Shown here: positions 20,276-31,271 of the stretch, in pieces
Numbering within the stretch: the stretch's first letter is position 1
How the letters are laid out: the number at the start of each line of letters is the position of its first letter
Source of the DNA: Marinobacter pelagius
Lineage (GTDB): Bacteria > Pseudomonadota > Gammaproteobacteria > Pseudomonadales > Oleiphilaceae
DNA length: 64,000 nt
Assembly (NCBI RefSeq): GCF_003315345.1
Contig: NZ_QNRO01000016.1
Location: 1-64,000 of the forward strand
Direction of reading: 5' to 3'
Notes under the pieces: generated by a model
Seen by the model: only the letters and a program-made list of their open reading frames with translations
Databases searched by the model: none
Told to the model about the DNA's origin: nothing
Translations under genes and position numbers: made by a program

Positions 20276-21934
20276 TTAGATCCGCTTACTCCGAACCAGG
20301 CCCTGTACCAACTCACTGACCGCCCCCGGAATCTCCTCCGCGGAGTCCGCGCTCACCGCCGCATTGGCAATATCAGTCCCCAGGTTCACGGCAATCGCAA
20401 CCAGCCCGTGGGCGGTTAGCAACTGCGCCGTCCGGCGGCGCTCGTCGGTGTCTCCGGCATTCTCTTCGCTGAGTACCACGGCCGTCTTACCCTGGTCGAA
20501 CAGGGCGCGCTCGACCGCCAGGGCCAGCGCCGGTGCCTGCTTGCCGTTGCAGGCAATAATGACAGGCTTCTGGGCCAGGCGACGCTCCCGTTCTTCCGCG
20601 GTCACCGGATCCAGGGATTCGGCACCGTCTGCGAGGCCGGCAATCATGCCCGCTCCGACAGTCACGTTGGTCAGGCGGTCGACAACGATGAAGCTGCCGG
20701 TGGCATGGTTGCGCTGGTAGGCATCGAAGGCAATCGGCTGGTTCAGGGTCAGTTCGCACAGACCGATCTCATTCAGCGCCAGCTGGCTCGGGCTGGCCTG
20801 TTGCTCCAGGGTGTTCACGTCGGTCTGGTGGTGGATCTTCTTGACCGTCCCGGAGGTGAACGTTGGGCCGAGCTTGATGTCATACAGGCGCCCGGTTTCC
20901 AGCGGCGCGTCGGTCATCCACACGATGTTGGCATTGAACCGATTGGCCACTTCCGGCTCGTATTCCACCTGCACCAGCATGTCGCCCCGGCTGACGTCGA
21001 TCTCGTCTTCCAGGGTCAGGGTGACGGCCTGGTCGATATAGGCCTCCTCGAGCTTGCCATCGAAGGTCACAATCTCCTTTACCTTGCTCGTACGCCTGGA
21101 CGGCAGGGCCATGACCTTGTCGCCCGGGCGGATAACGCCGGAGGCGATGGTGCCGCAGAAGCCCCGGAAATCGAGGTCTGGGCGGTTGACGTACTGGACC
21201 GGGAAGCGGAAATGCTCCAGGTTCTTGTCCCGGGAGACTTCGACGGTTTCCAGGATTTCCATCAGGGGCTGGCCGGTGAACCAGGGCGTGTTCTCGCTCT
21301 TGTTCACCACGTTGTCGCCTTCCAGGGCGGAAATCGGTACGAAACGGATGTCCTTCAGTCCCAGTTTGGCGGCAAAGGCCAGGTAGTTGTCCTTGATTTC
21401 GTTGAACCGCTCCTCACTGAAATCCACCAGGTCCATCTTGTTCACCGCCACGACGATGTGCCGGATGCCGAGCAGGGAGGCGATGTAGGAATGCCGACGG
21501 GTCTGGGTAAGTACCCCGTAGCGGGCGTCGATCATCAGGATCGCCAGTTGCGCGGTGGACGCACCGGTGGCCATGTTGCGGGTGTACTGCTCATGGCCCG
21601 GGGTGTCGGCGATGATGAACTTGCGCTTATCGGTGGAGAAATAGCGATAGGCGACATCAATGGTGATGCCCTGTTCCCGCTCGGCCTGCAGGCCGTCCAC
21701 CAGCAGGGCAAGGTCCAGTTTTTCGCCGGTTGTGCCCATCTTCGCGCTGTCGCTCTTCAGGCTGGCCATGTGATCTTCGTAGATCATCTTGGTGTCGTGC
21801 AGCAGGCGCCCGATCAGGGTACTCTTGCCGTCATCGACGCTGCCGCAGGTGAGCAGGCGCAGCAGTTCCTTGTTTTCGTGCTGTTTCAGATAGGCCTGGA
21901 TGTCTTCGGCGATAAGATCTGAGGTGTGAGACAT
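20276..21934 (-). CDS. cysN: Sulfate adenylyltransferase subunit 1, with decayed APS-kinase-like tail
   Basis: GTPase subunit that drives ATP sulfurylase (CysD) to make adenosine 5'-phosphosulfate. From ATG 21934 the protein has 552 residues: EF-Tu-like G domain with GSVDDGKST at 31-39 and [11 protein letters not shown] near 120, then two beta-barrel domains to about residue 440. Residues ~447-552 align by eye with the CysC kinase domain of CysNC fusions ([27 protein letters not shown]), but the P-loop is replaced by ACNGKQAP and the domain is about half length, so kinase activity looks lost. A longer start at 21997 would run through a REP and is rejected. Confidence 0.93.
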   Translation of the reverse strand: MSHTSDLIAEDIQAYLKQHENKELLRLLTCGSVDDGKSTLIGRLLHDTKMIYEDHMASLKSDSAKMGTTGEKLDLALLVDGLQAEREQGITIDVAYRYFSTDKRKFIIADTPGHEQYTRNMATGASTAQLAILMIDARYGVLTQTRRHSYIASLLGIRHIVVAVNKMDLVDFSEERFNEIKDNYLAFAAKLGLKDIRFVPISALEGDNVVNKSENTPWFTGQPLMEILETVEVSRDKNLEHFRFPVQYVNRPDLDFRGFCGTIASGVIRPGDKVMALPSRRTSKVKEIVTFDGKLEEAYIDQAVTLTLEDEIDVSRGDMLVQVEYEPEVANRFNANIVWMTDAPLETGRLYDIKLGPTFTSGTVKKIHHQTDVNTLEQQASPSQLALNEIGLCELTLNQPIAFDAYQRNHATGSFIVVDRLTNVTVGAGMIAGLADGAESLDPVTAEERERRLAQKPVIIACNGKQAPALALAVERALFDQGKTAVVLSEENAGDTDERRRTAQLLTAHGLVAIAVNLGTDIANAAVSADSAEEIPGAVSELVQGLVRSKRI

Positions 21935-21959
21935 GCTTGGAACCCTTTTGGGTAAAGTC

Positions 21960-22157
21960 GGGGTCAGATGAAAACGTTCATCTGACCCCATTTTCATTTC
22001 AACTCCGGGATCTGAAGAACTCGTTCTTCTGACCCCATCTTCATGGCTGCAACTCGGAGTCCGGCGCTAACTCGGGGTCAGAAGAACCAGTTCTTCAGAC
22101 CCCTGGGGTCGGATCAGGCGCTAAGTCTGTGTCAGATGAAGGCTTTCATCTGACCCC
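21960..22157. repeat. REP cluster R5: four palindromes inside the cysDN operon
   Basis: Copies at 21960-21989, 22007-22036, 22074-22103 and 22128-22157; the second and last have altered outer G residues. They fill the 234-bp gap between cysD and cysN, genes that are usually nearly adjacent. Two are GATGAA and two are GAAGAA type. Confidence 0.9.
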
Positions 22158-22168
22158 ATGTTCAACTC

Positions 22169-23077
22169 CTAGAAGTAGCCTTCCCGCTTCTTCTGCTCCA
22201 TCGACCCGGCGGAGTCATGGTCGATGACCCGGCCCTGGCGCTCGGAACTGGTGGCCAGCAGCATCTCCTGGATGATCTCCGGCAGGGTGTCTGCTTCGGA
22301 TTCAATGGCGCCGGTCAGCGGGTAGCAGCCGAGGGTGCGGAAGCGCACCGATTTCATCATCGGCTCTTCACCTTCCTTCAGGGGCATGCGGTCGTCGTCC
22401 ACCATGATCAGCGTGCCGTCGCGTTCCACCACCGGCCGCTTGGCGGCGTAATACAGGGGTACGATCTCGATGTTCTCCAGGTAGATGTACTGCCAGATAT
22501 CCAGCTCGGTCCAGTTGGAGAGCGGGAATACACGGATGCTTTCGCCCTTGTTGATCTTGCCGTTGTAGATGTTCCACAGCTCGGGACGCTGGTTCTTTGG
22601 GTCCCAGCGGTGATGTTCATCCCGGAAAGAATACACCCGCTCCTTGGCACGGGATTTCTCCTCATCCCGGCGGGCACCACCGAACGCGGCATCGAACTTG
22701 TACTTGTCCAGGGCCTGCTTCAGGGACTGGGTCTTCATCACATCGGTGTGCTTGGCGCTGCCGTGGGTGAACGGGCCGATGCCCTGCTTCACACCTTCCT
22801 CGTTGATGTGCACGATCAGGTCGAGGCCATACTCCTTCACCTTGCGATCCCGGAACTCGATCATGTCCCGGAATTTCCAGGTGGTGTCCACGTGCATCAG
22901 GGGGAAGGGGGGCTTGCCCGGATAGAACGCCTTGCGGGCCAGGTGCAGCATCACGGCGGAGTCTTTCCCGATCGAGTAGAGCATCACCGGGTTATCAAAC
23001 TCGGCGGCCACTTCCCGGATAATGTGGATGCTTTCCGCTTCCAGCTGTTTCAGGTGCGTGAGGTTATATGTGGTCAT
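22169..23077 (-). CDS. cysD: Sulfate adenylyltransferase subunit 2
   Basis: Catalytic subunit of ATP sulfurylase, first step of sulfate assimilation. The 302-residue length equals the E. coli protein. The PP-loop motif is [18 protein letters not shown] near residue 30, and the [12 protein letters not shown] and [13 protein letters not shown] segments are typical of the family. Start ATG 23077 matches [13 protein letters not shown]; an in-frame ATG at 23083 is possible. The upstream gap is A/T-rich, including GCTATAAAAATATAGC at 23180-23195, compatible with CysB control, but I cannot define a CysB site. Confidence 0.95.
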   Translation of the reverse strand: MTTYNLTHLKQLEAESIHIIREVAAEFDNPVMLYSIGKDSAVMLHLARKAFYPGKPPFPLMHVDTTWKFRDMIEFRDRKVKEYGLDLIVHINEEGVKQGIGPFTHGSAKHTDVMKTQSLKQALDKYKFDAAFGGARRDEEKSRAKERVYSFRDEHHRWDPKNQRPELWNIYNGKINKGESIRVFPLSNWTELDIWQYIYLENIEIVPLYYAAKRPVVERDGTLIMVDDDRMPLKEGEEPMMKSVRFRTLGCYPLTGAIESEADTLPEIIQEMLLATSSERQGRVIDHDSAGSMEQKKREGYF

Positions 23078-23231
23078 GATCATCCATTGCCGACGCAGGG
23101 CATAGGTGGCTGTGCAGTTACGTTCTGCAACTATAACAAGCCGGCAATGGCATAAAAAGAAGTGCAACTAGAATATCAAGCTATAAAAATATAGCGTTCA
23201 TCCGTGCCTTGCGTGGTCCGGAATGGTGCCC

Positions 23232-23696
23232 TCAAGCCTCTGCAGGCTTGCGGCTGTCGGCCAGGAGTTTCGAGACGTAGCGGTCCAGGTAGTCGAAACC
23301 GTTACCTTCGAATTCGGCGAACTGGATGCCGAGATGGAATTCATCCCGCGCAATCCGGCGCATGTTGACGATGCTGCCTTCGGCAATCACGGAAACCGGT
23401 TGGGTGGGCAATACAGGTACGGCGAACCGGGTTTTTACCGGAATCCAGTGTCCCGGAGCGGGCACTTTCCGGTCGGGTATGAGCTGCTTTACGGTTTCTT
23501 CAGTGCAGGAAATCATCACGCCGCTGCGGGAGAGGTTGGCGACCGAGCAGGTGAGGCATTCACCATCAGGTTTTTCAATGGTGATATCCGTAGAGACATC
23601 AACGCGCTGCTGGTTGCGCAGGTTGGGTTTTGCGGCTGTTGTTTTCATTCTTACTCTTCTGGCCTGATTGGTCTTAAAAGAGGCTGCCTTTCCCAT
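23232..23696 (-). CDS. PilZ-domain protein
   Basis: A 154-residue protein with a single PilZ domain. The c-di-GMP-binding signature is visible as RNQQR (RxxxR) near residue 27 and NLSRSGVMI near residue 54, where the canonical Asp of DxSxxG is Asn. There is no membrane segment, so it is probably a cytosolic c-di-GMP receptor, target unknown. ATG 23696 has GGAAGGA 4 nt upstream; an internal ATG at 23648 is also possible. It is divergent from rimO and may read toward cysD, but 154 bp separate them. Confidence 0.85.
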   Translation of the reverse strand: MGKAASFKTNQARRVRMKTTAAKPNLRNQQRVDVSTDITIEKPDGECLTCSVANLSRSGVMISCTEETVKQLIPDRKVPAPGHWIPVKTRFAVPVLPTQPVSVIAEGSIVNMRRIARDEFHLGIQFAEFEGNGFDYLDRYVSKLLADSRKPAEA

Positions 23697-23731
23697 AAAA
23701 TCCTTCCAGAAAAAACACTTAAGCGCTCAAG

Positions 23732-23760
23732 ATTCTATGTGTTTAAAATGTGAACAGCAA
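23732..23760 (-). promoter_or_regulatory. Sigma-70-like promoter for the PilZ gene
   Basis: On the minus strand TTGCTG (23755-23760) and TAGAAT (23732-23737) are 17 bp apart, 36 nt before the PilZ start codon. The rest of 23697-23939, the divergent gap with rimO, holds no gene. Confidence 0.45.
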
Positions 23761-23939
23761 GACGCCTGGCGCAAATCTTGACAGATTTGTGAAATCGTTC
23801 TGCGCTCGACGTCAAAATTCTGGCACCGGATCCGTAGATTCCACCGGCCCGGCTGCAGTCCGGCGCTGTCGTGGGGTAAACTACGCGCTTTCATTCATTG
23901 CAGGGGCGATATACCGCTCCGGGAATTCCTGTAGACGCT

Positions 23940-25280
23940 ATGACCGACAAAACTGAAACAGCCGCTGCCGGCGGCAAAGTAGGCTTCATCAGCCTTGGTT
24001 GCCCGAAAGCCCTGGTGGACTCCGAGCGCATCCTGACCCAGCTTCGCCTGGACGGCTACGATGTGGTGCCCACCTACGACGATGCCGATATTGTCGTCGT
24101 CAACACCTGCGGCTTCATCGACGCGGCCAAGCAGGAATCCCTGGACGCCATCGGCGAGGCCATCAACGAAAACGGCAAGGTCATCGTCACCGGCTGCATG
24201 GGTGTGGAAGCGGACAAGATCCGCGAAACCCACCCCGGCGTGCTGGCCGTGTCCGGCCCCCATGCCTACGAAGAAGTCGTCGGCGCCGTCCACCAGTACG
24301 TGCCCCCGAAGAAAGAACACGACCCCTTCGTGGAGCTGGTTCCGCCCCAGGGCATCAAGCTGACTCCGCGGCATTATGCCTACCTGAAGATTTCCGAAGG
24401 CTGTAACCATCGGTGCACCTTCTGCATCATCCCGTCCATGCGCGGCGACCTGGTCAGCCGCCCGATCGGTGACGTGATGGACGAAGCCAAGCGCCTGGTG
24501 GATGCCGGCGTCAAGGAGTTGTTGGTCATCTCCCAGGACACCTCCGCCTACGGCGTGGATATCAAGTACCGCACCGGCTTCTGGCAGGGCCGCCCGCTCA
24601 AGACCAAAATGCAGGCCCTGTGCGAAGCCCTGGGTGAGCTGGGCGTCTGGGTACGCCTGCACTACGTTTACCCCTACCCGCACGTCGACGACATCATCCC
24701 GCTGATGGCCGAAGGCAAAATCCTGCCGTACCTGGACATCCCGTTCCAGCACGCCAGCCCGAAAGTCCTCAAGGCCATGAAACGTCCGGCCCACGACAGC
24801 AAGACTCTGGAGCGCATCAGGAAGTGGCGGGAAATCTGCCCGGAACTGACCATCCGCTCCACCTTCATCGTCGGCTTCCCGGGCGAAACCGAGGAAGACT
24901 TCCAGTACCTGCTGGACTGGCTGGACGAAGCCCAGCTCGACCGCGTGGGCGCGTTCACCTACAGTCCGGTGGAAGGTGCCAAAGCCAACGAGCTGGAAGG
25001 TGCGGTCCCGGAGGAAGTAAAGGAAGAGCGTCTGGCCCGTTTCATGGCCAAGCAGGCCGAGATTTCAGCAGCGAGGCTGCAGGCCAAGATCGGCAAGACC
25101 ATCGACGTTCTCATCGACGAAGTGGACGAGGAAGGTGCCATCGGTCGTTCCAAGGCGGATGCGCCGGAGATTGACGGCATGGTTTACCTCAACGGCGAAA
25201 CCGACCTGGTTCCTGGTCAAATCGTTCAGGCCGTTGTCGAGCATGCTGATGAGCACGATCTGTGGGGTCGGCTTGTTTGA
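23940..25280 (+). CDS. rimO: Ribosomal protein uS12 methylthiotransferase RimO
   Basis: Radical-SAM enzyme that adds a methylthio group to an Asp of ribosomal protein S12. The 446-residue product has the N-terminal cluster Cys residues ([26 protein letters not shown]), the radical-SAM motif GCNHRCTFC and a C-terminal TRAM domain ending EHDLWGRLV. It is a paralogue of miaB. ATG 23940 is chosen because the family begins shortly before GxxSLGCPK. The downstream convergent gap with gatB contains two opposed GGA-hairpin elements. Confidence 0.96.
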   Translation: MTDKTETAAAGGKVGFISLGCPKALVDSERILTQLRLDGYDVVPTYDDADIVVVNTCGFIDAAKQESLDAIGEAINENGKVIVTGCMGVEADKIRETHPGVLAVSGPHAYEEVVGAVHQYVPPKKEHDPFVELVPPQGIKLTPRHYAYLKISEGCNHRCTFCIIPSMRGDLVSRPIGDVMDEAKRLVDAGVKELLVISQDTSAYGVDIKYRTGFWQGRPLKTKMQALCEALGELGVWVRLHYVYPYPHVDDIIPLMAEGKILPYLDIPFQHASPKVLKAMKRPAHDSKTLERIRKWREICPELTIRSTFIVGFPGETEEDFQYLLDWLDEAQLDRVGAFTYSPVEGAKANELEGAVPEEVKEERLARFMAKQAEISAARLQAKIGKTIDVLIDEVDEEGAIGRSKADAPEIDGMVYLNGETDLVPGQIVQAVVEHADEHDLWGRLV

Positions 25281-25327
25281 TTGGTTTTGACTTGGGCTCC
25301 TAGCCTTTCGGGCTGGGAGTTCACGCA

Positions 25328-25433
25328 CGGGTGGGGACGGCTTTCCAAAACACGCTCCTTGCGGCACGTCCCTGTGACGCTTGGGCTCCGCCATCCATGG
25401 CTCCGCACAGTTTTGGAAAGCCGTCCCCACCCG
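25328..25433 (-). repeat. GGA-hairpin element E6
   Basis: Arms at 25328-25351 and 25410-25433 are a perfect 24-bp inverted repeat that extends outward after one mismatch. The minus-strand core is nearly identical to E5, with GCCA-TGGA-TGGC and CACAGGGACGTG hairpins. It lies in the rimO/gatB convergent gap, oriented with gatB. Confidence 0.85.
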
Positions 25434-25495
25434 CGCTGATCTGGGCGACGGGCATAGTCAGGCCGGCAGTGTCAGAAATATTCGCGATTGTCCGG

Positions 25496-25605
25496 GGCCT
25501 TGGCAGGAGGCTTCTCCCAAAAATGTTGAAGGCCAGGGATGGCCTGAAACAAGCGCACATGGACGTGCTCGTAGCGGTTTTTGGGAGAAGCCTCTTGCCA
25601 AGGCC
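25496..25605 (+). repeat. GGA-hairpin element E7
   Basis: Arms at 25496-25523 and 25578-25605 pair over 28 bp with one G-T wobble. The core matches E4 except GGGA in place of TGGA in the first loop. It is oriented with rimO and lies 62 bp from E6, in the opposite direction to it. Confidence 0.85.
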
Positions 25606-25663
25606 TCCCCCCAAACCAAAAGGCTAGGGCCGCAACAAAAAGCCACGACCCAGAGCCAACGGT

Positions 25664-27115
25664 TTACCCCCCAAGCTTCTTAACAAGAATCTCGTTAAAG
25701 AGCTTCGGGTTCCCCTGGCCTTTGGAAGCCTTCATCAGGGGCCCCATAAAGCCACCAAGCATCTTCTTGCGCTTCTTGGGATCTTCCTCATTCTGGTATT
25801 GCGCCACTTGATCCGGCATGCCCGCCAGAACCTCGTCTACCATGGCCTCCAGGGCACCGGTGTCAGACACCTGCTTCAGGCCCTTGGCATCGATGATGGC
25901 ATCCACATTGTCATTCTCGCCGGTCCACAGCGCCTCGAACACCTTCTTGGCGCCGGCAGACGACACCGTGTTATCGGCAATGCGCACCACCAGATCGCCC
26001 AGCTGCGCGCCGGTGATCGGTGATTCGGCCACGGACTTATCCTCGGCCTTCAGACGGGCAGAAAACTCGCCCTGGATCCAGTTGGCCGCCAGTTTTGCGT
26101 CCTTACCATGTGCAGCAGCTTCCTCGAAGAACGCAGCCAGCTTCGCGTCACCGGAGAGCAGGCCGGCGTCGTAGTCGTTCAGACCATACTGTTCCTTGAA
26201 GCGGGCCTTGCGGGCGTCCGGCAGTTCCGGCAGGCGGCTGCGGGCGTCTTCGATGAAGTCGTCGTCAATGACCACCGGCAGCAGGTCCGGGCAGGGGAAG
26301 TAACGGTAGTCGTTGGCTTCCTCCTTGGTCCGCATGGAGCGTGACTCGTCCCGGTCACCGTTGTACAGGCGGGTTTCCTGGATGATGCGGCCGCCGTCTT
26401 CCAGGATGTCCATCTGCCGCTCCACTTCGTGGGCGATGGCCTGTTCCATGAACCGGAAGGAGTTCAGGTTCTTGGTTTCGGTCCGGGTGCCGAGCTGGTC
26501 CGAGCCCTTGGGCTTCAGGGAGATGTTGACGTCGAACCGCATGGAGCCCTGGGACATGTCGCCGTCACAGATGCCCAGTGAGGTCACAAGGCTGTGCAGC
26601 TTTTTCGCGAATGCCACCGCTTCCTCGGCGCTGTTCATGTCCGGTTCGGTGACCACCTCGATCAGCGGAGTGCCGGCCCGGTTCAGGTCGATGCCGGACA
26701 TGCCGTGGTAGTCCTCGTGCAGGGACTTGCCGGCGTCCTCTTCCAAGTGGGCGTGGTGGATGCGCACACGCTTGGTCTCACCGTTCGCCAGATCGACGTC
26801 GACGTAACCCGGGCCAACAATCGGCTGCTCCAGCTGGGTGGTCTGGTAGCCCTTGGGCAGATCCGGGTAGAAGTAGTTCTTCCGCTCGAACATGGAGCGG
26901 CGGCCGATTTCGGCGTTCACGGCCAGACCGAACATCACCGCATAGCGGAAGGCGTTCTCGTTCGGTACCGGCAGGGTGCCCGGCATAGCCAGGTCAACGG
27001 CGTTGGCCTGGGTGTTGGGCTCGGCACCGTAAGCGGTGCTGGAGCCGGAAAAGATCTTGGTCTTGGTGGCGAGCTGAACGTGAATTTCCAGCCCGATCAC
27101 GATATCCCACTGCAT
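25664..27115 (-). CDS. gatB: Asp/Glu-tRNA amidotransferase subunit B
   Basis: Binds the mischarged tRNA, activates the Asp or Glu side chain by phosphorylation, and accepts ammonia from GatA. The 483-residue product begins [15 protein letters not shown] and has [14 protein letters not shown] near residue 160 and the C-terminal YqeY-like domain ending [17 protein letters not shown] 27115 has GAGGAGA 10 nt upstream; the longer reading is rejected. Last gene of a gatC-gatA-gatB operon. Confidence 0.96.
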   Translation of the reverse strand: MQWDIVIGLEIHVQLATKTKIFSGSSTAYGAEPNTQANAVDLAMPGTLPVPNENAFRYAVMFGLAVNAEIGRRSMFERKNYFYPDLPKGYQTTQLEQPIVGPGYVDVDLANGETKRVRIHHAHLEEDAGKSLHEDYHGMSGIDLNRAGTPLIEVVTEPDMNSAEEAVAFAKKLHSLVTSLGICDGDMSQGSMRFDVNISLKPKGSDQLGTRTETKNLNSFRFMEQAIAHEVERQMDILEDGGRIIQETRLYNGDRDESRSMRTKEEANDYRYFPCPDLLPVVIDDDFIEDARSRLPELPDARKARFKEQYGLNDYDAGLLSGDAKLAAFFEEAAAHGKDAKLAANWIQGEFSARLKAEDKSVAESPITGAQLGDLVVRIADNTVSSAGAKKVFEALWTGENDNVDAIIDAKGLKQVSDTGALEAMVDEVLAGMPDQVAQYQNEEDPKKRKKMLGGFMGPLMKASKGQGNPKLFNEILVKKLGG

Positions 27116-27137
27116 GTGTTCGTCTCCTCTCTCGGGC

Positions 27138-28595
27138 TTATTTCGGTTCACGCTGGTGCCAGTCGGTCACCTGCTGGAACTGGTGGGCGGCATTCAGCAG
27201 CCGGGCCTCGGCGAAGTAGTCGCCGATAATCTGCAGGCCAACCGGCAAGCCGTCGACAAACCCGGCCGGCACCGACATGGCCGGCAGGCCCGCGAGGTTG
27301 ATCGCGATGGTGAAAATGTCCTCCAGGTACATGGTCACCGGATCGTTCGTCTTTTCACCCTGGATGAAGGCTGGAGACGGGGAGGTGGGGCTCATCAGCA
27401 CATCCACTTCCTTGAAGGCATTGGCGAAATCCTGCTGGATCAGCCGCCGTACCTTCTGGGCCTTCAGGTAATAGGCATCGTAGTAACCGTGGGAGAGGGC
27501 ATAGGTGCCCACCAGGATCCGCCGCTTCACCTCCGCCCCGAAACCTTCGGCGCGGGTGCGGGTATACATATCCATCAGATCCTTCGGGTCCTCGCAGCGA
27601 TAGCCGTAACGAACACCGTCAAACCGGGACAGGTTGGCCGAAGCCTCCGCCGGCGCGATCACATAATAAGCCGCAATCGCCAGCTTCGCGTTCGGCAGGG
27701 ACACTTCCTTCACCGTCGCGCCCAGCTTCTCGTATTCCTTCACCGCATTACGAACCTGCTCTTCCATGGCCGGAGACAGCTGATCCGTGAAGTACTCCTT
27801 CGGCAGACCGATCTTCAGGCCTTTCAACGGTTCGTTCAGGGTCGCAGTGTAATCGGGCACCTCGCGATCGATGGACGTGGAATCCTTCGGATCAAACCCC
27901 GCCATAACGTTCAGCATCAGCGCATTATCTTCTGCGCTCCTGGCGATAGTACCGCCCTGATCCAGGGACGAGGCAAAGGCAATCATGCCGTACCGGGACA
28001 CCCGACCATAGGTCGGCTTCAGGCCCGTCACGCCACACAGCGCCGCCGGCTGACGAATCGAACCGCCGGTATCAGTTGCCGTAGCCGCCGGCACCAGACG
28101 CGCCGCGACCGCTGCCGCCGAGCCGCCGGACGAACCACCCGGTACCCGCTTCTGCCCGGAAGACAGGCCCCACGGGTTGGTCACCGCACCAAAATAGCTG
28201 GACTCGTTGGACGAGCCCATGGCGAACTCGTCCATATTGGTCTTACCCAGACACACCGCACCCGCTTGCCGGAACCGCGCCGTCACCGTCGCATCGTACG
28301 GCGGCACGAAATTCTCCAGCATCTTCGAGCCACAGGTGGTGCGAACCCCGTTGGTGCAGAAAATATCCTTGTGGGCAAAAGGCACCCCGGTCCAGGCCGT
28401 CGCCTTGCCAGCCGCCCGCATCTCGTCAGCGGCCTTGGCCTCGGCCAGCGCCTGCTCTTCGGTGATGGTAATAAAGCTGTTGTACTTGCCGTCCTCCTGT
28501 TTCAGACGGTCCAGGAACTGCCGGGTCAGCTCCACACTGGAAATCTTGCCACTCTCCAGCTCGCGGGAAAGCTCTGCTACAGACTTGTTATGCAT
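27138..28595 (-). CDS. gatA: Asp/Glu-tRNA amidotransferase subunit A
   Basis: Glutaminase subunit supplying ammonia for transamidation. The 485-residue amidase-signature protein shows the Ser-cisSer-Lys triad: Lys76 in FAHKD, the GGSSGGSAA segment at about 153-161, and Ser178 in [11 protein letters not shown]. It lies 22 bp before gatB and 57 bp after gatC. Confidence 0.96.
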   Translation of the reverse strand: MHNKSVAELSRELESGKISSVELTRQFLDRLKQEDGKYNSFITITEEQALAEAKAADEMRAAGKATAWTGVPFAHKDIFCTNGVRTTCGSKMLENFVPPYDATVTARFRQAGAVCLGKTNMDEFAMGSSNESSYFGAVTNPWGLSSGQKRVPGGSSGGSAAAVAARLVPAATATDTGGSIRQPAALCGVTGLKPTYGRVSRYGMIAFASSLDQGGTIARSAEDNALMLNVMAGFDPKDSTSIDREVPDYTATLNEPLKGLKIGLPKEYFTDQLSPAMEEQVRNAVKEYEKLGATVKEVSLPNAKLAIAAYYVIAPAEASANLSRFDGVRYGYRCEDPKDLMDMYTRTRAEGFGAEVKRRILVGTYALSHGYYDAYYLKAQKVRRLIQQDFANAFKEVDVLMSPTSPSPAFIQGEKTNDPVTMYLEDIFTIAINLAGLPAMSVPAGFVDGLPVGLQIIGDYFAEARLLNAAHQFQQVTDWHQREPK

Positions 28596-28652
28596 GATGA
28601 ATCCTGAAATCGCTGGTCGTCAGATAGTCCGATGATTGGTTCCCGTCCGGGC

Positions 28653-28940
28653 TCACTCAATAACCTTCGGAACCAGATACAGACCGTCCTCGGTCGCCGG
28701 CGCGATCGCCTGGAACGCTTCCCGCTGATTCGTCTCGGTCACCTCATCCGGCCGCAACCGCTGGACCGCATCGAGTGGGTGTGCCATCGGTTCCACGGAA
28801 TCGGTATCCGCGGCACTCAGCTGATCCACCAGATCCAGGATATTACCCAGATCCTTCTCCAGCGCCGAAACCTGCTCGTCGTCCACTTTGATGCGGGCGA
28901 GCACGGCAACTTTTTCAATGTCCTCGCGGGAAATGCTCAC
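28653..28940 (-). CDS. gatC: Asp/Glu-tRNA amidotransferase subunit C
   Basis: Small 95-residue subunit that wraps GatA and GatB together. It begins MSISREDIEKVAVLARIK and carries the VEPMAHPLDAVQRLRPDEV segment typical of GatC. GGGAGG lies 5 nt before the start. The upstream sequence is very A/T-rich (28955-28980) and probably holds the operon promoter. Confidence 0.95.
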   Translation of the reverse strand: MSISREDIEKVAVLARIKVDDEQVSALEKDLGNILDLVDQLSAADTDSVEPMAHPLDAVQRLRPDEVTETNQREAFQAIAPATEDGLYLVPKVIE

Positions 28941-29010
28941 ATTGCCTCCCAGATAAATGAAAACAATTTAATAAAATTGAGTGGTGTGATGCGGCCACCC
29001 GGTAACCGGG

Positions 29011-29120
29011 GGGCGCTTGGGGCAGGGCTTCCCAAAACTGTTGAGGGCCATGGACGGCCCGAAACAAGCGCACATGGACGTGCTCGTAGCGTGTTTTGGG
29101 AAGCCCTGCCCCAAGTGCCC
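29011..29120 (+). repeat. GGA-hairpin element E8
   Basis: Arms at 29011-29038 and 29093-29120 pair over 28 bp with one wobble. The core is identical to E1 except one base in the second hairpin. It is followed by the tail TGCACCGAAACCCGAA (29121-29137). It lies in the 391-bp divergent gap between gatC and mreB, oriented with mreB; nothing else in that gap is recognisable. Confidence 0.87.
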
Positions 29121-29163
29121 CTGCACCGAAACCCGAATACCTGCACCCAAGCCAAAAGAGTAA

Positions 29164-30375
<1,212 letters not shown>

Positions 30376-30395
30376 GCCCGTGGGGAGGACTGGCC

Positions 30396-31271
30396 ATTAA
30401 AACCATCTTTGTCCAGGGCCCCGTACCGGGGTTCAGACTCTTCCTGATCATACTGGTATCGGCAGCGTTAATCGTTGCCGATGCTCGTTTTGACAAGCTC
30501 TCATCGGTGCGCAGTACCATTGCCACCGGTCTTGCCCCCGTGTACTGGCTGGGCAACGCCCCCTACGAATTCAGCGACTGGTTTTCCGGTCTTTTCGTGT
30601 CTAAAGAAGACCTTCAGCAGGAAAACGAAGACCTTCGCGCCCGCCTGCTTATCCTCGAGCGCCGCGCCCTCAAGTACGCGGCACTGGCCTCTGAAAATAA
30701 CGAGCTGCGCCGGTTGATGAACTCCTCTGAAGTGCTGGACGACCGCGTCATTGTCGGCGAGGTGGTCGGCGTCTCGCCCGATCCCTTCTCCCATGAAGTC
30801 ATCATCAACAAGGGCCTGAGTGATGGCGTCAGTCCGGGTCAGGCGATCCTCGATGCCCACGGCCTGATGGGCCAAGTGGTGCAGGCCAGTCAGATCACCT
30901 CCAGGGTGTTGCTGGTTTCGGACAGCAGCCACGCCGTGCCGGTGGAAGTGGTCCGCAACGGCCTGAGGGCAGTCCTGCTCGGCACCGGCGATCCCGATGC
31001 GCTGGAACTGGTGCATGTACCGGACACCGCCGATATCCGCGAAGGCGACCTGCTGGTCAGTTCCGGACTTGGTGGCCGCTTCCCCCGGGGTTATCCGGTG
31101 GCAGAGGTGTCACGAATCAACAAGGAGCCTGGCGAGCCCTTTGTGTCCATCCAGGCCACGCCCAAGGCTGAGCTGAACCAGAGTCGCCTGGTGCTGGCGG
31201 TATTCCCGCCCGAGACCGGGGAGCCGGAAGAAACCGCCGGCCAGGCTCCTGAATCCGGGGAGGACAGCTGA
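30396..31271 (+). CDS. mreC: Rod shape-determining protein MreC, apparent ATT start
   Basis: Periplasmic scaffold of the elongasome, anchored by one N-terminal membrane segment. Reading from ATT 30396 gives 291 residues: cytosolic KTIFVQGPVPGF, a membrane span at about 14-31 ending in ADARF, a coiled coil at about 70-105, and the beta-barrel domains. GGGGAGGA at 30382-30389 is spaced 6 nt from the ATT. No ATG, GTG or TTG exists in frame between the mreB stop and GTG 30507, and that GTG would delete the membrane anchor. The stop overlaps mreD by one base. Non-AUG initiation is inferred. Confidence 0.85.
   Translation: MKTIFVQGPVPGFRLFLIILVSAALIVADARFDKLSSVRSTIATGLAPVYWLGNAPYEFSDWFSGLFVSKEDLQQENEDLRARLLILERRALKYAALASENNELRRLMNSSEVLDDRVIVGEVVGVSPDPFSHEVIINKGLSDGVSPGQAILDAHGLMGQVVQASQITSRVLLVSDSSHAVPVEVVRNGLRAVLLGTGDPDALELVHVPDTADIREGDLLVSSGLGGRFPRGYPVAEVSRINKEPGEPFVSIQATPKAELNQSRLVLAVFPPETGEPEETAGQAPESGEDS

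Noticed and set aside
21935..21997. Upstream start for cysN at 21997
   Set aside because: The extra codons translate a REP palindrome. The same GSDExFHxTP-like peptide appears wherever a REP is read in that frame, so these are not protein sequences.
29011..29120. Hairpin elements as intrinsic terminators
   Set aside because: The stems are not followed by T runs at the outer end, and several lie between co-directional genes or just upstream of genes.
30507..31271. mreC starting at GTG 30507
   Set aside because: It would remove the membrane anchor that MreC needs and leave 37 well-conserved codons untranslated.
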